From [Leptolyngbya] sp. JSC-1 (GTDB lineage: Bacteria > Cyanobacteriota > Cyanobacteriia > Elainellales > Elainellaceae): 64,000 nt of DNA. Below, piece after piece: positions 1 through 8,751 of the stretch. How positions within the stretch are numbered: the stretch's first letter is position 1; every line of letters starts with the position of its first letter. A model generated the notes under the pieces. It ran no database searches. It saw only the letters and a program-made list of their open reading frames with translations, and had not been told where the DNA came from. A program made the translations under genes and the position numbers. The stretch spans positions 2,418,142 to 2,482,141 of the forward strand of contig KL662191.1 of assembly GCA_000733415.1 (NCBI GenBank), written 5' to 3'.

Positions 1-208
1 AACCGAATGCAACGAATCGTTGACCGTGATCGATCACACCTACGGAGACGATAAAGCACAGATCTGGATTATCGGCACTCGCGACCAGGTGATTCATCAG
101 ATGAACGAGTTCTATGTCCGTAACTTGGTGCCGGACCGAGCCAGGTTCACCCCGATTATTCCGGCTCCCTTTGCTAAGGGCAAATACATGACTGTGCTGG
201 AACGCTAA
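1..208 (+). CDS. small conserved hypothetical protein, 5' end outside the window
   Basis: The reading frame is open from the first bases of the window to a TAA at 206-208, so the start codon probably lies upstream; a TTG at 20 is possible but less likely. The visible part has no Cys, no membrane segment and no signal peptide. It contains DDKAQIWIIGTRDQVIHQMN and ends in KGKYMTVLER. I do not recognise a characterised family. A truncated copy of the same protein lies at 39625-39744 (EKAQIWIVGTRDQALHQIN), and alignment with it shows the homology extends upstream of the TTG, which supports a start outside the window. Function unknown. Confidence 0.6.
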   Translation, partial: TECNESLTVIDHTYGDDKAQIWIIGTRDQVIHQMNEFYVRNLVPDRARFTPIIPAPFAKGKYMTVLER

Positions 209-333
209 GCTAGAGTTACCCCATGCACATAGGCGATGGTATATCACTCTGCACCTGAATGAGGTGCGCGCTAGTGAATACCACCGCCTACGTTAAGGGA
301 AACGCCTGCCCAGAGCTGAATCCACTTCTAAGG

Positions 334-822
334 CTATTCATAGTAGCGACGTTCGAGCCACTGATATACATCTTCTTCCGAATAGAAGGTGTGATGACGG
401 TCGCTCATCGGATCATAAACCTGCCAGAGGGGTTGGCCAGAACGGTCAATTTGCTGCTTGACTCGTGGATCGGTATTGGGCGTAACCAGTGAGTGCCAAA
501 GGTGGCTGAAGAAGGTCGCCCATTTAGGTGACTTGGTTGCGCTCTGTTCGGATCGAGCGGGTTGGTTCGCGTCAAGCTGATTGGCATCGACAAAATAGTA
601 TCCTGTCATCGGCTGCCAATAGTCAGAACGGTCTGAATTAGCTTGGCTGGTGCCGTTACTTTCGGCATTTACAAAGTAATAGTCAATCATAGGATGAGAG
701 TATTCGCGATCTACCTGATCCGAGGCGGGTTGCTGGTGCCGATCGCTAACTTGAGTTTGGTTTGGGTGATTTGGTGTTTGGAATAGAAACGCCACAATGG
801 GCTGGAGATGAGTTTTCAGCAT
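334..822 (-). CDS. hypothetical protein, 162 aa
   Basis: I do not recognise this protein. It starts at ATG (822), preceded by a good ribosome site (GAGGAGGA, about 10 nt upstream on the minus strand). It has no signal peptide or membrane helix. The first part is Gln/Asn/Ser-rich and holds two similar short units, HPMIDYYFVNA and QPMTGYYFVDA. The C-terminal part (about residues 120-162) is compact: WQVYDPMSDRHHTFYSEEDVY followed by QWLERRYYE. That tail resembles short conserved tails of cyanobacterial proteins of unknown role. It is the last gene before a 445-bp gap with palindromes, and faces away from the LysR gene. Confidence 0.6.
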   Translation of the reverse strand: MLKTHLQPIVAFLFQTPNHPNQTQVSDRHQQPASDQVDREYSHPMIDYYFVNAESNGTSQANSDRSDYWQPMTGYYFVDANQLDANQPARSEQSATKSPKWATFFSHLWHSLVTPNTDPRVKQQIDRSGQPLWQVYDPMSDRHHTFYSEEDVYQWLERRYYE

Positions 823-1267
823 CGACTGATCCTCCTCACTAAAGAATTCTGCGCTATTTTCTGCGCTCGGTTTATCGGTTTTGCTGTGAAATGCTGGTGC
901 TGTACTGGGCTAATCGCCTGAGTACCGTCCTACCGCACTTTTCTATCGCAGCAGTAGAGCAACTGCATCAAAGCCTTAAGGCTGGCGCATCTCGCCGTCA
1001 CAGATGCAATTCCCCTTGATTCCACTGTAGTGTTTTGGCGCTTCCGCAACAAAAAGTAATATTCATCAAATGCATGAATAAAATTCATGGCTAAAGTGGG
1101 AACAAAGACCGTTGATTGCAAAACAATTGAGCATACTTGTTTAAAGTCCTGCCAGACTTTAAAGCAGGTCTTTATTAAAGTCTGTCGTCAAAATCTTCCG
1201 CCGCGCAGCTCTTGTTACGGGTTGCAATTGAACCTTCACAATGCATTCATCACAGCTAGAGGAACCC
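823..1267. promoter_or_regulatory. divergent intergenic region with operator-like palindromes before lysR
   Basis: This 445-bp gap lies between two divergently read genes. It holds a perfect 7-bp inverted repeat CATGAAT-AAA-ATTCATG (1073-1089) and a perfect 9-bp inverted repeat TTTAAAGTC-N6-GACTTTAAA (1140-1163). A weaker copy follows, GTCTTTATTAAAGTC (about 1168-1182), with one mismatched pair. LysR regulators usually bind such interrupted dyads near their own promoter, so autoregulation is a reasonable inference. No ORF in this gap looks real. Confidence 0.5.
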
Positions 1268-2194
1268 ATGAATTTAGAAGCGATCAAACTATCTCAGTTA
1301 CGAATTCTGGTTGCGGTCGCAAACTGTGGCAACTTCAGCGAGGCAGCGTTGCAGCTCGGCATTTCTCAATCGGCAGTCAGTCATGCAGTCGCCAGTTTGG
1401 AAGAGGATCTGGGGGTGGTGTTGCTATCACGGGGGCGGCATGGTGCCACCTTGACTCCTGTTGGCGAACGTGTGTTACAGCACGCCCAAGAAATGCTGCG
1501 GCAGCTCGAGCTGATCGGGCGAGAGGCCAATTTATCCAAAGGGTTGCAGGGCGGTCAGGTGCGGGTCGCTTCGTTTCGCAGTGCCGCTACCCATGTGCTG
1601 CCGAGCGTGATTGCCGAATTTCATAAGCGCTATCCCAGCATTGCGGTCACAATCGTCGAATATCGGGGCGATGATGGCGTAGAGCAAGCGTTGCGGGAAG
1701 GCCGAGTCGATATTGGCATAACCTGTATGCCGACTACAGATGAGTTTGAAGATGAGTTTGAGTCTTGGGAACTGCTGCGGGATGAATATATTGTGCTGTT
1801 TCCACCTGGAGCCAGGGTACCCGATCAAATCACGTGGGAGGATCTGACCGTCTATCCAGTGATCATGCCCCCCTCCAACGACTACTGCTCGATTCTGATT
1901 CGCGACCACCTGACTCGCCTAGAGCAACCCATGAGCGCCGCCTACGAAATTATGGAAGATTCTACGATTGTCAGTATGGTAAGCCAGGGTTTGGGAGCTA
2001 CCATCATTGCTCGCTTAGCGGCTGAACCCCTACCGCCGGAAATTCAGGTGCGATCGTTACCAGTGCCCCTAGAGCGGATCATTCGGGTCGCCGTGCTCGC
2101 TGATGCCCTGCATCCGCCTGCTGTCTATGCCTTCCTAGACACGCTCAAAACCTTCACCAGCAAACACACTGACTACGCCTCCGCTTCTATCTGA
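1268..2194 (+). CDS. LysR-family transcriptional regulator
   Basis: This is a LysR-type regulator of 308 aa, close to the family norm. A winged helix-turn-helix occupies about residues 8-65 (GNFSEAALQLGISQSAVSHA), followed by the linker helix and a periplasmic-binding-like effector domain (about 90-295). I place the start at ATG 1268 because AGAGGA lies just upstream; an in-frame ATG at 1241 would add nine residues with no better ribosome site. The target is not clear from context: it is divergent from a hypothetical gene and converges with trpF, its last 60 nt overlapping the trpF 3' end. The palindromes at 1140-1182 are its likely operators. Confidence 0.88.
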   Translation: MNLEAIKLSQLRILVAVANCGNFSEAALQLGISQSAVSHAVASLEEDLGVVLLSRGRHGATLTPVGERVLQHAQEMLRQLELIGREANLSKGLQGGQVRVASFRSAATHVLPSVIAEFHKRYPSIAVTIVEYRGDDGVEQALREGRVDIGITCMPTTDEFEDEFESWELLRDEYIVLFPPGARVPDQITWEDLTVYPVIMPPSNDYCSILIRDHLTRLEQPMSAAYEIMEDSTIVSMVSQGLGATIIARLAAEPLPPEIQVRSLPVPLERIIRVAVLADALHPPAVYAFLDTLKTFTSKHTDYASASI

Positions 2195-2875
2195 CTCTTG
2201 CCCATCTCCCAAATGCGCCTGTGCTCGCAACTGCAACTGCGCTATCAATGCCGCCACCTTTTGCACATCCTTCTGACCCGGAGATGACTCTACCCCGCTG
2301 GACACATCAATGCCATCTGGCTGCACCCAGCTCAGAGCCGCCAACACATTCGCAGGCGTAATGCCCCCCGCCAGAAACCAGGCGCAGCTAGGCCGAAACC
2401 GTTGCAGCGTCTCCCAGGCGATTGTGTGTCCTGTGCCGCCGTACTGTCCTGGATGTTGTGCGCCCGGATGGTAAGCATCCAACAGCAGCGCATCCACCAC
2501 CGCTTGGTAAAGTTCGGTTTCCGCTAACGTCGCCGCATCCCGCACCCGAAACGCTTTAACCAACGCGATCCCTGGCAAAGCCTGCCGCACCTGCTGACAA
2601 AACTGGGGCGATTCGCTGCCATGCAACTGCACCCCGTTCAATTTGCCCTGCATCACCACCTGCCGAATCTGCTCCAGCGAAGCATCCACAAACACCCCCA
2701 CCCGATCAACCGTTCGATTCGCTGCACAAACCCCGTCCACAATTGCCCGAATCTGCATCGGACTGACATAGCGAGGCGACTGGGGCACGCAAATAAAACC
2801 CAATGCCGAAACGCCAAGCTTAGCGATGGCTAGCCCTTGATCCGGTTGGGTGATGCCGCAGATTTTGATGTGCAT
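2135..2875 (-). CDS. trpF: phosphoribosylanthranilate isomerase
   Basis: TrpF catalyses the Amadori rearrangement of phosphoribosylanthranilate to CdRP in tryptophan synthesis. The 246-aa product is a TIM barrel with the family N-terminus MHIKICGIT (catalytic Cys6), the general acid Asp133 in LLDAYHPG, and phosphate-binding loops LAGGITPANV and GIDVSSGVE. Usual length is about 205-220 aa; the extra 25-30 residues are a C-terminal tail (rich in Gly, Asp and Ser) encoded opposite the lysR 3' end, giving a 60-nt convergent overlap. No other trp gene is nearby, as is common in cyanobacteria. The upstream leader is a C-rich tract on the coding strand. Confidence 0.95.
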   Translation of the reverse strand: MHIKICGITQPDQGLAIAKLGVSALGFICVPQSPRYVSPMQIRAIVDGVCAANRTVDRVGVFVDASLEQIRQVVMQGKLNGVQLHGSESPQFCQQVRQALPGIALVKAFRVRDAATLAETELYQAVVDALLLDAYHPGAQHPGQYGGTGHTIAWETLQRFRPSCAWFLAGGITPANVLAALSWVQPDGIDVSSGVESSPGQKDVQKVAALIAQLQLRAQAHLGDGQESDRSGGVVSVFAGEGFERV

Positions 2876-3005
2876 GGGGATGGGGGGAGGTGGGAGAGAT
2901 GGGAAAAGCGGGGGAGGTGGGGGGAGGCTGGTTCAGGGGGATAGCTTCTTAAATATTAAGCAATCAAAGGAAATTCTGGCTCCTGGCTCCTGACTCCTGA
3001 CTCTT
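2876..3005. repeat. purine-rich tract and 8-bp tandem repeats upstream of trpF
   Basis: Bases 2876-2942 on the plus strand are almost pure G/A with several runs of four to six G. They are followed at about 2978-3004 by tandem copies of an octamer-like unit (GGCTCCTGACTCCTGACTC). Such simple repeats are common between cyanobacterial genes. The G runs could form a quadruplex on the non-coding strand of the trpF leader; that is speculation. Confidence 0.5.
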
Positions 3006-3122
3006 AGATTGCAATTTATTTCAAAAATACCGAAGAAATGTTAATTCCTCAAATAAGAGCCACTTCAATTTTTATAATCCTTAGTATTTCTGCAATCTTA
3101 TCAACAATAGGAGTATAAGACC

Positions 3123-3389
3123 TTGGTATCTCAGACTTTGTTTGCTGCGGTTGCCCGCACGGCTGAATGGACTCCTAGCGTCGGCCTAGTCATGATTTTC
3201 TGCAACCTATTTGCAATTGCCATTGGCTACTATGCGATCCAAAAGCGGGGCGTGGGTCCCAAGCTTCCGGTTGAGTTGCCCGCGATGTTCACTGGGTTTG
3301 GTGTGCCTGAGCTGCTAGCGACCGCTAGTTTTGGTCACATTCTGGGAGCAGGAATGATTCTAGGCTTGAGCAACGCTGGTTTACTGTAG
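3123..3389 (+). CDS. psaK: photosystem I reaction centre subunit PsaK
   Basis: PsaK is a small thylakoid subunit at the edge of photosystem I that helps antenna association and trimer/tetramer packing. The 88-aa product has the expected two hydrophobic helices (about residues 18-38 and 60-83) joined by a short polar loop GVGPKLPVELP. The N-terminus SQTLFAAVARTAEWTPSVG is typical of cyanobacterial PsaK. The start is TTG at 3123, with AGGAG at 3109-3113; no in-frame ATG precedes the first helix. It is monocistronic, with a hairpin terminator downstream (3553-3588). Confidence 0.93.
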   Translation: MVSQTLFAAVARTAEWTPSVGLVMIFCNLFAIAIGYYAIQKRGVGPKLPVELPAMFTGFGVPELLATASFGHILGAGMILGLSNAGLL

Positions 3390-3693
3390 GAAGGGCCATA
3401 CAGGAAGGTCCTGATCCGATTCTCTTGCAAATTGGGGCTGGGCTGAATGCATCCGATTACAGCTCCAATTACAGCTCCAATTACAGCCCGAAGGTCCAAG
3501 GACGCCAATTTTCGGTTCTATTTCTCTTGTTTACTAAACCTGATTGGACAAGGCTGAGTGCAGTGTAGGCTGTCAACTCAGCTTTTTTGTCTGGTTTGCC
3601 TGGTTGAGACTGACACTCGTTTGCTGGTTTGCGGTAGAGTCCGCAGACTGAGGCAGGGTCTATAGTAGAAGATCCGTAGCAGGCTCTAGATCT
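3390..3693. other. intergenic region with 12-bp tandem repeat
   Basis: This 304-bp gap between psaK and the protease contains about three copies of a 12-bp unit ATTACAGCTCCA (3456-3489) and the psaK terminator (3553-3588). The rest should hold the promoter of the protease gene; I see no clear boxes. Confidence 0.5.
3553..3588 (+). terminator. Rho-independent terminator of psaK
   Basis: A perfect 7-bp stem GCTGAGT (3553-3559) and ACTCAGC (3576-3582) is followed directly by TTTTTT (3583-3588). The loop is 16 nt. It lies 164 nt after the psaK stop codon and points in the same direction. Confidence 0.75.
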
Positions 3694-4893
3694 ATGACTT
3701 CTGGTTGGCGTATTGGCTCTATTTTTGGCATTCCGTTTCTGTTAAATCCGGCCTGGTTTGGTAGTTTGCTGCTGTTTGCCTTTTTCTTTAGCGCCGACTG
3801 GCTGGCGGCAGGTTGGGAGTCGAGTTGGGCGTGGCTGGCGGGTCTGCTGATGGCACTGTTGCTGTTTGCGTCGGTGCTGCTGCATGAGCTGGGGCATAGC
3901 CTAGTGGCCCAATCCCAGGGGATTGCGGTGAATGCGATTACTCTGTTTCCGTTTGGCGGCATCGCCTCGATTGCTCAGGAATCGAAAACGCCAGGACAGG
4001 CTTTTTGGGTGGCGATCTCTGGGCCAGCGGTGAGTTTCGCCTTGTTTGTGCTGCTGTTTGTCACGAGCTTGCTGCTGCCGACCGGGTTGCCGCTGAAAAC
4101 AATGCTGAATCACTTGGCGGGGATTAACCTGGTGTTGGCCATGTTCAATATGCTGCCGGGATTGCCGCTGGATGGGGGACAGGTGCTGAAGGCCCTGATC
4201 TGGAAAATCACAGGCAGCCGCGTCAAGGGAGTACGCTGGGCGGCCCAAAGTGGGCAGGTGCTGGGCTGGCTAGGCATCGGGCTGGGTATCCTTGGGTTTT
4301 TGGTTTCTCTGCGCTTCAGTTTCCTTTGGCTGGTGCTGCTGGGTTGGTTTGGCATTCGGCGGGCCAGTGCCTATCGGCGGGTGATTGCTCTACAGGAAGC
4401 GATGCTGCAAATTCCGGCCTCTGAAGCTATGACTCGCGACTTCCAACGGGTGGATGCCAATTTGCCCCTGAGCGAATTTACTGCTAACTATCTGACAGAT
4501 AACCCCGACTCAGCAATCTACTATGCCGAAACCAGCGGGCGCTATGTCGGCTTGGTCCAAGTAGAGGCGCTTCGCTCGATCGAACGCAGTCTCTGGGACT
4601 TCCAAACGGTGCAGGCTATCGTTCAACCCCTAGAGGAATTGCCGACGGTCAACGAATCCACGTCCCTAGCGCAGGTGATCGATCAGCTCGAAACAGAGCA
4701 GGTGCCTCGATTGTCAGTATTGTCCTCTGCAGGGGCAGTGGTGGGCGTCATTGACCGGGCTGATGTAGTGCAGGCATTAGCCACCAAACTGCGCCTTCTA
4801 GTGCCCGAAACCGTAACTCAGCAAATTAAAACCGAGTCCCAGTTCCCGGATAATCTTCAGTTGCAGGGTGTGGCGAGGGATGCGTTGCGGTAG
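3694..4893 (+). CDS. site-2 protease family (M50) membrane metalloprotease with CBS domains
   Basis: This is an intramembrane zinc protease of the S2P/M50 family, 399 aa. Zinc ligands are seen in HELGH (His64-Glu65-His68) and in the conserved LPLDGG (Asp160). About six hydrophobic segments fill residues 10-225. The C-terminal part (about 235-370) holds a pair of CBS-like motifs (SEAMTRDFQRVDANLPLSEF and the repeat ending in VVGVIDRADVV), which usually bind adenine nucleotides. This architecture is typical of cyanobacterial and plastid S2P-type proteases that act on membrane-bound regulators; the substrate is unknown. It stands alone, with mutS 164 bp downstream. Confidence 0.9.
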   Translation: MTSGWRIGSIFGIPFLLNPAWFGSLLLFAFFFSADWLAAGWESSWAWLAGLLMALLLFASVLLHELGHSLVAQSQGIAVNAITLFPFGGIASIAQESKTPGQAFWVAISGPAVSFALFVLLFVTSLLLPTGLPLKTMLNHLAGINLVLAMFNMLPGLPLDGGQVLKALIWKITGSRVKGVRWAAQSGQVLGWLGIGLGILGFLVSLRFSFLWLVLLGWFGIRRASAYRRVIALQEAMLQIPASEAMTRDFQRVDANLPLSEFTANYLTDNPDSAIYYAETSGRYVGLVQVEALRSIERSLWDFQTVQAIVQPLEELPTVNESTSLAQVIDQLETEQVPRLSVLSSAGAVVGVIDRADVVQALATKLRLLVPETVTQQIKTESQFPDNLQLQGVARDALR

Positions 4894-5057
4894 GAAGCGA
4901 TGGGGAGGTGGAGCTGGAATCATGAAATTGCGTCAAGATAGAATGCAGCGTACAAGTGTTTAGGTTTTTGTTCCTCTGTATCTGTAAATGAACAATATCT
5001 ACAACACCCCAACTCGCTCTTCCCATTCCAAATTGCGAATTTTGAATTTGAATCAAT

Positions 5058-7883
5058 ATGACCGATGCTGACCTGTCCCAACAGCCTGAATCGCTGAACG
5101 ATCTGCCGAATCGTTTGGTGAAGCATGCGGTGCGCTATGCCGATCACCGGTCGGTAAACTGGGATGATCTGACGCCGATGATGCGGCACTATGTGGAGCT
5201 AAAGGATCAGTATCCTCATGCGCTGTTGCTGTACCGGGTGGGAGATTTTTTTGAAACCTTCTTCCAGGATGCAATTACGGTGGCGCGGGAGCTGGAGCTG
5301 GTGCTGACGGCGAAAGATGGCGGTCAAAAAGTCGGTAAAGTGCCGCTATCGGGCATTCCTCACCATGCGTTGGATCGCTACTGTGCGCTGTTGGTGGAGC
5401 GGGGCTATGCGGTGGCAATCTGCGACCAAACCGAAGACGCAGCGGATGTGCAAGGGCGGCTGGTCCAGCGAGAAGTCACACGAGTGATTACGCCGGGAAC
5501 CGTTCTGGAAGAGGGAATGCTGAATGCTAGACGGAATAACTTTTTGGCAGCAGTGGTGATTGCTGGAACCCATTGGGGATTGGCCTATGCGGATGTTTCG
5601 ACGGGCGAATTTTTGACTACTCAATCGACGCAGCTAGAGCAGTTGAGCCAAGAGCTGATGCGGTTGCAGCCCTCTGAGATCCTGCTTCCTACCAATGCAC
5701 CGGACTTGGGTCGGCTATTGCGCCCCGGAGACAAAGACGCCCGTTCGCTAATTACTGATTTATCCGCTTGTTTGCCCAGCCAGTTCTGCTACACACTGCG
5801 CCCCCAAATGCCCTTTACCCTCAGTGAAGCCCGCCAAAAGCTGCTAGAGCGGTTCCGGGTGCGCTCGTTGGAAGGTATGGGCTGCGAGCATTTGCCCTTA
5901 GCGGTGCGGGCGGCAGGTGGATTGCTCGACTATCTAGAAGACACCTGGAAAGGCGCAAAAACCGCAACCGACTCTGCGACTGATGCGGCAATTTTGCTGC
6001 AACCCCTCTGCACCTACACAATAACGGAATATCTGGTGATCGATCATCAGACGCGCCGCAATCTGGAAATTACCCAAACGGTGCGGGACGGCACCTTTCA
6101 CGGTTCGCTGCTCTGGGCGCTGGATCGAACGGTAACGGCGATGGGCGGACGGGCACTGCGGCGCTGGTTGTTGCAGCCGCTGTTGCAGATTAGCGCGATT
6201 CAGGCGCGGCAAGACACCATCCAAGAGCTAGTCGAAAATGGCAACCTCCGCCAAGCCTTGCAGCAGTTGCTGAAGCAAATCTACGACATGGAGCGGCTGA
6301 CCGGACGAGCGGGGTCTGGTACGGCGAATGCTCGCGATTTAGTGGCGCTGGCCGATTCGCTGCAAAAGCTACCGGAGTTGGCTGCCCTGGTGTCGGCAGC
6401 TCAATCGTCTTATCTGGTGCCGCTACAGACCGTGCCGCCCGAACTGGATCACCTGGGTCAGCGGCTAAAAGCCCATTTGGTTGATAATCCACCTATTCAC
6501 CTGACCGAAGGCAACCTGATTCGCACCGGCGTCAACCCCCAACTCGATGCCCTGCGGCAACAAATCGCGGAGGATGAACAATGGATTGCCAATCTGGAAG
6601 TGACTGAGCGCCAGCGCACCGGCATTGCCAACCTGAAGGTGGGCTACAACAAAACCTTTGGCTACTACATCAGCATTTCCCGCACCAAGTCCAAGGACAA
6701 TCCGCCGGAAGGCTACATCCGCAAACAAACCCTGACGAACGAGGAACGCTACATCACCAGCGAACTTAAGGATAAGGAAACGGCTCTGCTCAACGCTCAG
6801 GCGGAATTAGGCAAGCGGGAATACGAGATTTTCGTCAATCTGCGCATCGAGGTGAGCCAACATGCGGACGCTATCCGCACCGTTGCTCAGGCCGTTGCTG
6901 CGGTTGATGTACTCTGCTCGCTGGCGGAAGTGGCCGTCTACCAGGGCTATTGCCGCCCCCAAATGGTGCCCAGCCGCGAAATTAACATCACTGACGGTCG
7001 TCATCCGGTTGTGGAGCAATCCTTGCCTGCCGGTTTTTTTGTACCCAATTCGACGGTCTTGGGAGGGAATGGAGATGGGGAAGCTCAAAACGCTCAAAAC
7101 ACAGATGCGCAGAAGCAAACTACAAACCTCAAACCTCAAATCCCTCCTCCCGATCTGATCATTCTGACTGGGCCGAATGCGAGTGGAAAGAGCTGCTACT
7201 TGCGGCAGGTGGGGTTGATTCAGTTGATGGCGCAGGTGGGTAGTTTTGTGCCGGCGACAGCAGCCACGTTGGGAATTTGCGATCGCATCTTTACTCGTGT
7301 GGGCGCAGTGGATGATCTGGCGACTGGGCAATCGACGTTTATGGTTGAAATGAATGAGACTGCGAATATTCTCAATCATGCCACTGAAACATCTCTGGTG
7401 TTATTAGATGAAATTGGTCGAGGGACGGCCACGTTTGATGGCTTGTCGATTGCTTGGGCGGTGGCAGAACATTTGGCAACTGAGATTTGCGCCCGCACGA
7501 TTTTTGCCACCCACTACCATGAGCTAAATGAGTTGGCTTCAATTTTGCCGAACATTGCTAACTATCAGGTGGTGGTGAAGGAATTACCAGATCAAATTAT
7601 TTTTCTGCATCAGGTGCGGCCCGGTGGAGCCGATCGCTCCTACGGCATTGAAGCAGGACGCTTAGCGGGTTTGCCAGCTTCGGTGATTCAGCGAGCAAAA
7701 CAGGTGATGAGCCAAATCGAACAACACTCGCACATTGCAGTCGGGTTACGGCAAAGCACGTCTGAACCAGTAAAGACACAGCCGAAATCTTCAAGATCCC
7801 AACCAAAATCGCAGGAGAGAACCAGTAAATACAAAGCCGAATCCGATGCAGTTGATCAGCTCGATATATTTAACGAGCTTTAG
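5058..7883 (+). CDS. mutS: DNA mismatch repair protein MutS
   Basis: MutS recognises mismatches and recruits MutL. The 941-aa product has the mismatch-binding wedge GDFFETF (Phe64-x-Glu66), connector, lever and clamp domains, and the ATPase: Walker A GPNASGKS (705-712), Walker B DEIGRGT (784-790), then FATHYHEL. It is longer than E. coli MutS (853 aa). One cause is an in-frame low-complexity insert at about residues 668-699 (nt 7060-7155; Gly/Asn/Gln/Thr/Pro-rich), just before the Walker A strand. A second is a charged Ser/Lys/Gln tail ending in DQLDIFNEL. A very weak ribosome site precedes ATG 5058, common in cyanobacteria. Confidence 0.96.
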   Translation: MTDADLSQQPESLNDLPNRLVKHAVRYADHRSVNWDDLTPMMRHYVELKDQYPHALLLYRVGDFFETFFQDAITVARELELVLTAKDGGQKVGKVPLSGIPHHALDRYCALLVERGYAVAICDQTEDAADVQGRLVQREVTRVITPGTVLEEGMLNARRNNFLAAVVIAGTHWGLAYADVSTGEFLTTQSTQLEQLSQELMRLQPSEILLPTNAPDLGRLLRPGDKDARSLITDLSACLPSQFCYTLRPQMPFTLSEARQKLLERFRVRSLEGMGCEHLPLAVRAAGGLLDYLEDTWKGAKTATDSATDAAILLQPLCTYTITEYLVIDHQTRRNLEITQTVRDGTFHGSLLWALDRTVTAMGGRALRRWLLQPLLQISAIQARQDTIQELVENGNLRQALQQLLKQIYDMERLTGRAGSGTANARDLVALADSLQKLPELAALVSAAQSSYLVPLQTVPPELDHLGQRLKAHLVDNPPIHLTEGNLIRTGVNPQLDALRQQIAEDEQWIANLEVTERQRTGIANLKVGYNKTFGYYISISRTKSKDNPPEGYIRKQTLTNEERYITSELKDKETALLNAQAELGKREYEIFVNLRIEVSQHADAIRTVAQAVAAVDVLCSLAEVAVYQGYCRPQMVPSREINITDGRHPVVEQSLPAGFFVPNSTVLGGNGDGEAQNAQNTDAQKQTTNLKPQIPPPDLIILTGPNASGKSCYLRQVGLIQLMAQVGSFVPATAATLGICDRIFTRVGAVDDLATGQSTFMVEMNETANILNHATETSLVLLDEIGRGTATFDGLSIAWAVAEHLATEICARTIFATHYHELNELASILPNIANYQVVVKELPDQIIFLHQVRPGGADRSYGIEAGRLAGLPASVIQRAKQVMSQIEQHSHIAVGLRQSTSEPVKTQPKSSRSQPKSQERTSKYKAESDAVDQLDIFNEL

Positions 7884-8078
7884 GAGCTGCTTACAATGGT
7901 GCAAGCCACGTACACGATGTGGGTTTGATGCTTGATTTTACCCAAATAGCATCGATTAGAAATCTAGCGCATTGCACTTGGGGATGGGTAAGACGAAGCT
8001 AACGGTTGCAACCCACTAGAGCAACCAGCACGAAGGACGCCACCTCACAATGCCAACACCCAGCTTGCCAAGCACAAG

Positions 8079-8477
8079 CTACACATCAATGCCCAGATAG
8101 GTTTTGCTGAGGTAACGGGTCAGCCGTTTTAGGGGATTTGTCACTTCAGACACTTCGTTGACCGTTTCCTTATCAGATGAAGAAAGACCGATCAGGTTGG
8201 CAAATTCCGCATCCGACATTTCGCCCGCCTGGTGTTTGGCAAACGCCTCTACAACGGTGACTAATTCCTCTGCTGAAAACGAGTAGCCGTTTTGGGATGC
8301 AAATTCTGCCACAACCGGTGCCCGTTCTCCCTTCAAGGCTGCTGCTTCTTCAGGATCCAAATCTGCTTCGCTGCTAATGTTGCCGTCTCCGACACCCAGC
8401 AGTGCTTCTAGCTGTTGACGCAGGGCCTCATCTTCAGCCGTTTTTTGCATAAAATGCAGTACTGATGCAGTTGCCAT
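8079..8477 (-). CDS. Nif11-like domain protein
   Basis: The 132-aa product begins MATASVLHFMQKTAEDEALR and continues with a QLEALLG element and VAEFASQNGYSFSAEELVTV. This pattern matches the Nif11 family, first noted near nitrogen-fixation genes and also used as leader peptides of ribosomal natural products. I start it at ATG 8477 rather than 28 codons earlier because the family homology begins there. The part after the domain has no Cys, no GG cleavage site and no core-peptide look, and no modifying enzyme is near, so a peptide-precursor role is not supported. Function unknown. Confidence 0.75.
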   Translation of the reverse strand: MATASVLHFMQKTAEDEALRQQLEALLGVGDGNISSEADLDPEEAAALKGERAPVVAEFASQNGYSFSAEELVTVVEAFAKHQAGEMSDAEFANLIGLSSSDKETVNEVSEVTNPLKRLTRYLSKTYLGIDV

Positions 8478-8751
8478 AAACAATGCTTCGATCGCTAGAA
8501 CGCCCAAATTATAGCAAGAGCAAAATGGGGATCGGCTTAATAAAAGCTGAAGCTTAGACAATCAATGGGCAACAGTCAAAACCGAGAGGCTCACTAGAAG
8601 CTCAAAGGCCAATCGGCTTGCAGGCACCAGAACTTAATCCCTGATTGCACGATTTTTTTACTGCGAAATTGGAACTGAGAAAAGCTGCTAGACTGATTCC
8701 TGTTTGCCCCTCATTTCTATACCTATCATCTAATTCATCTAAATTAAGACA

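Noticed and set aside
1087..1626. 179-codon plus-strand frame overlapping the lysR start
   Set aside because: Out of frame with the clear LysR domain; Cys/Arg-rich composition typical of a shadow.
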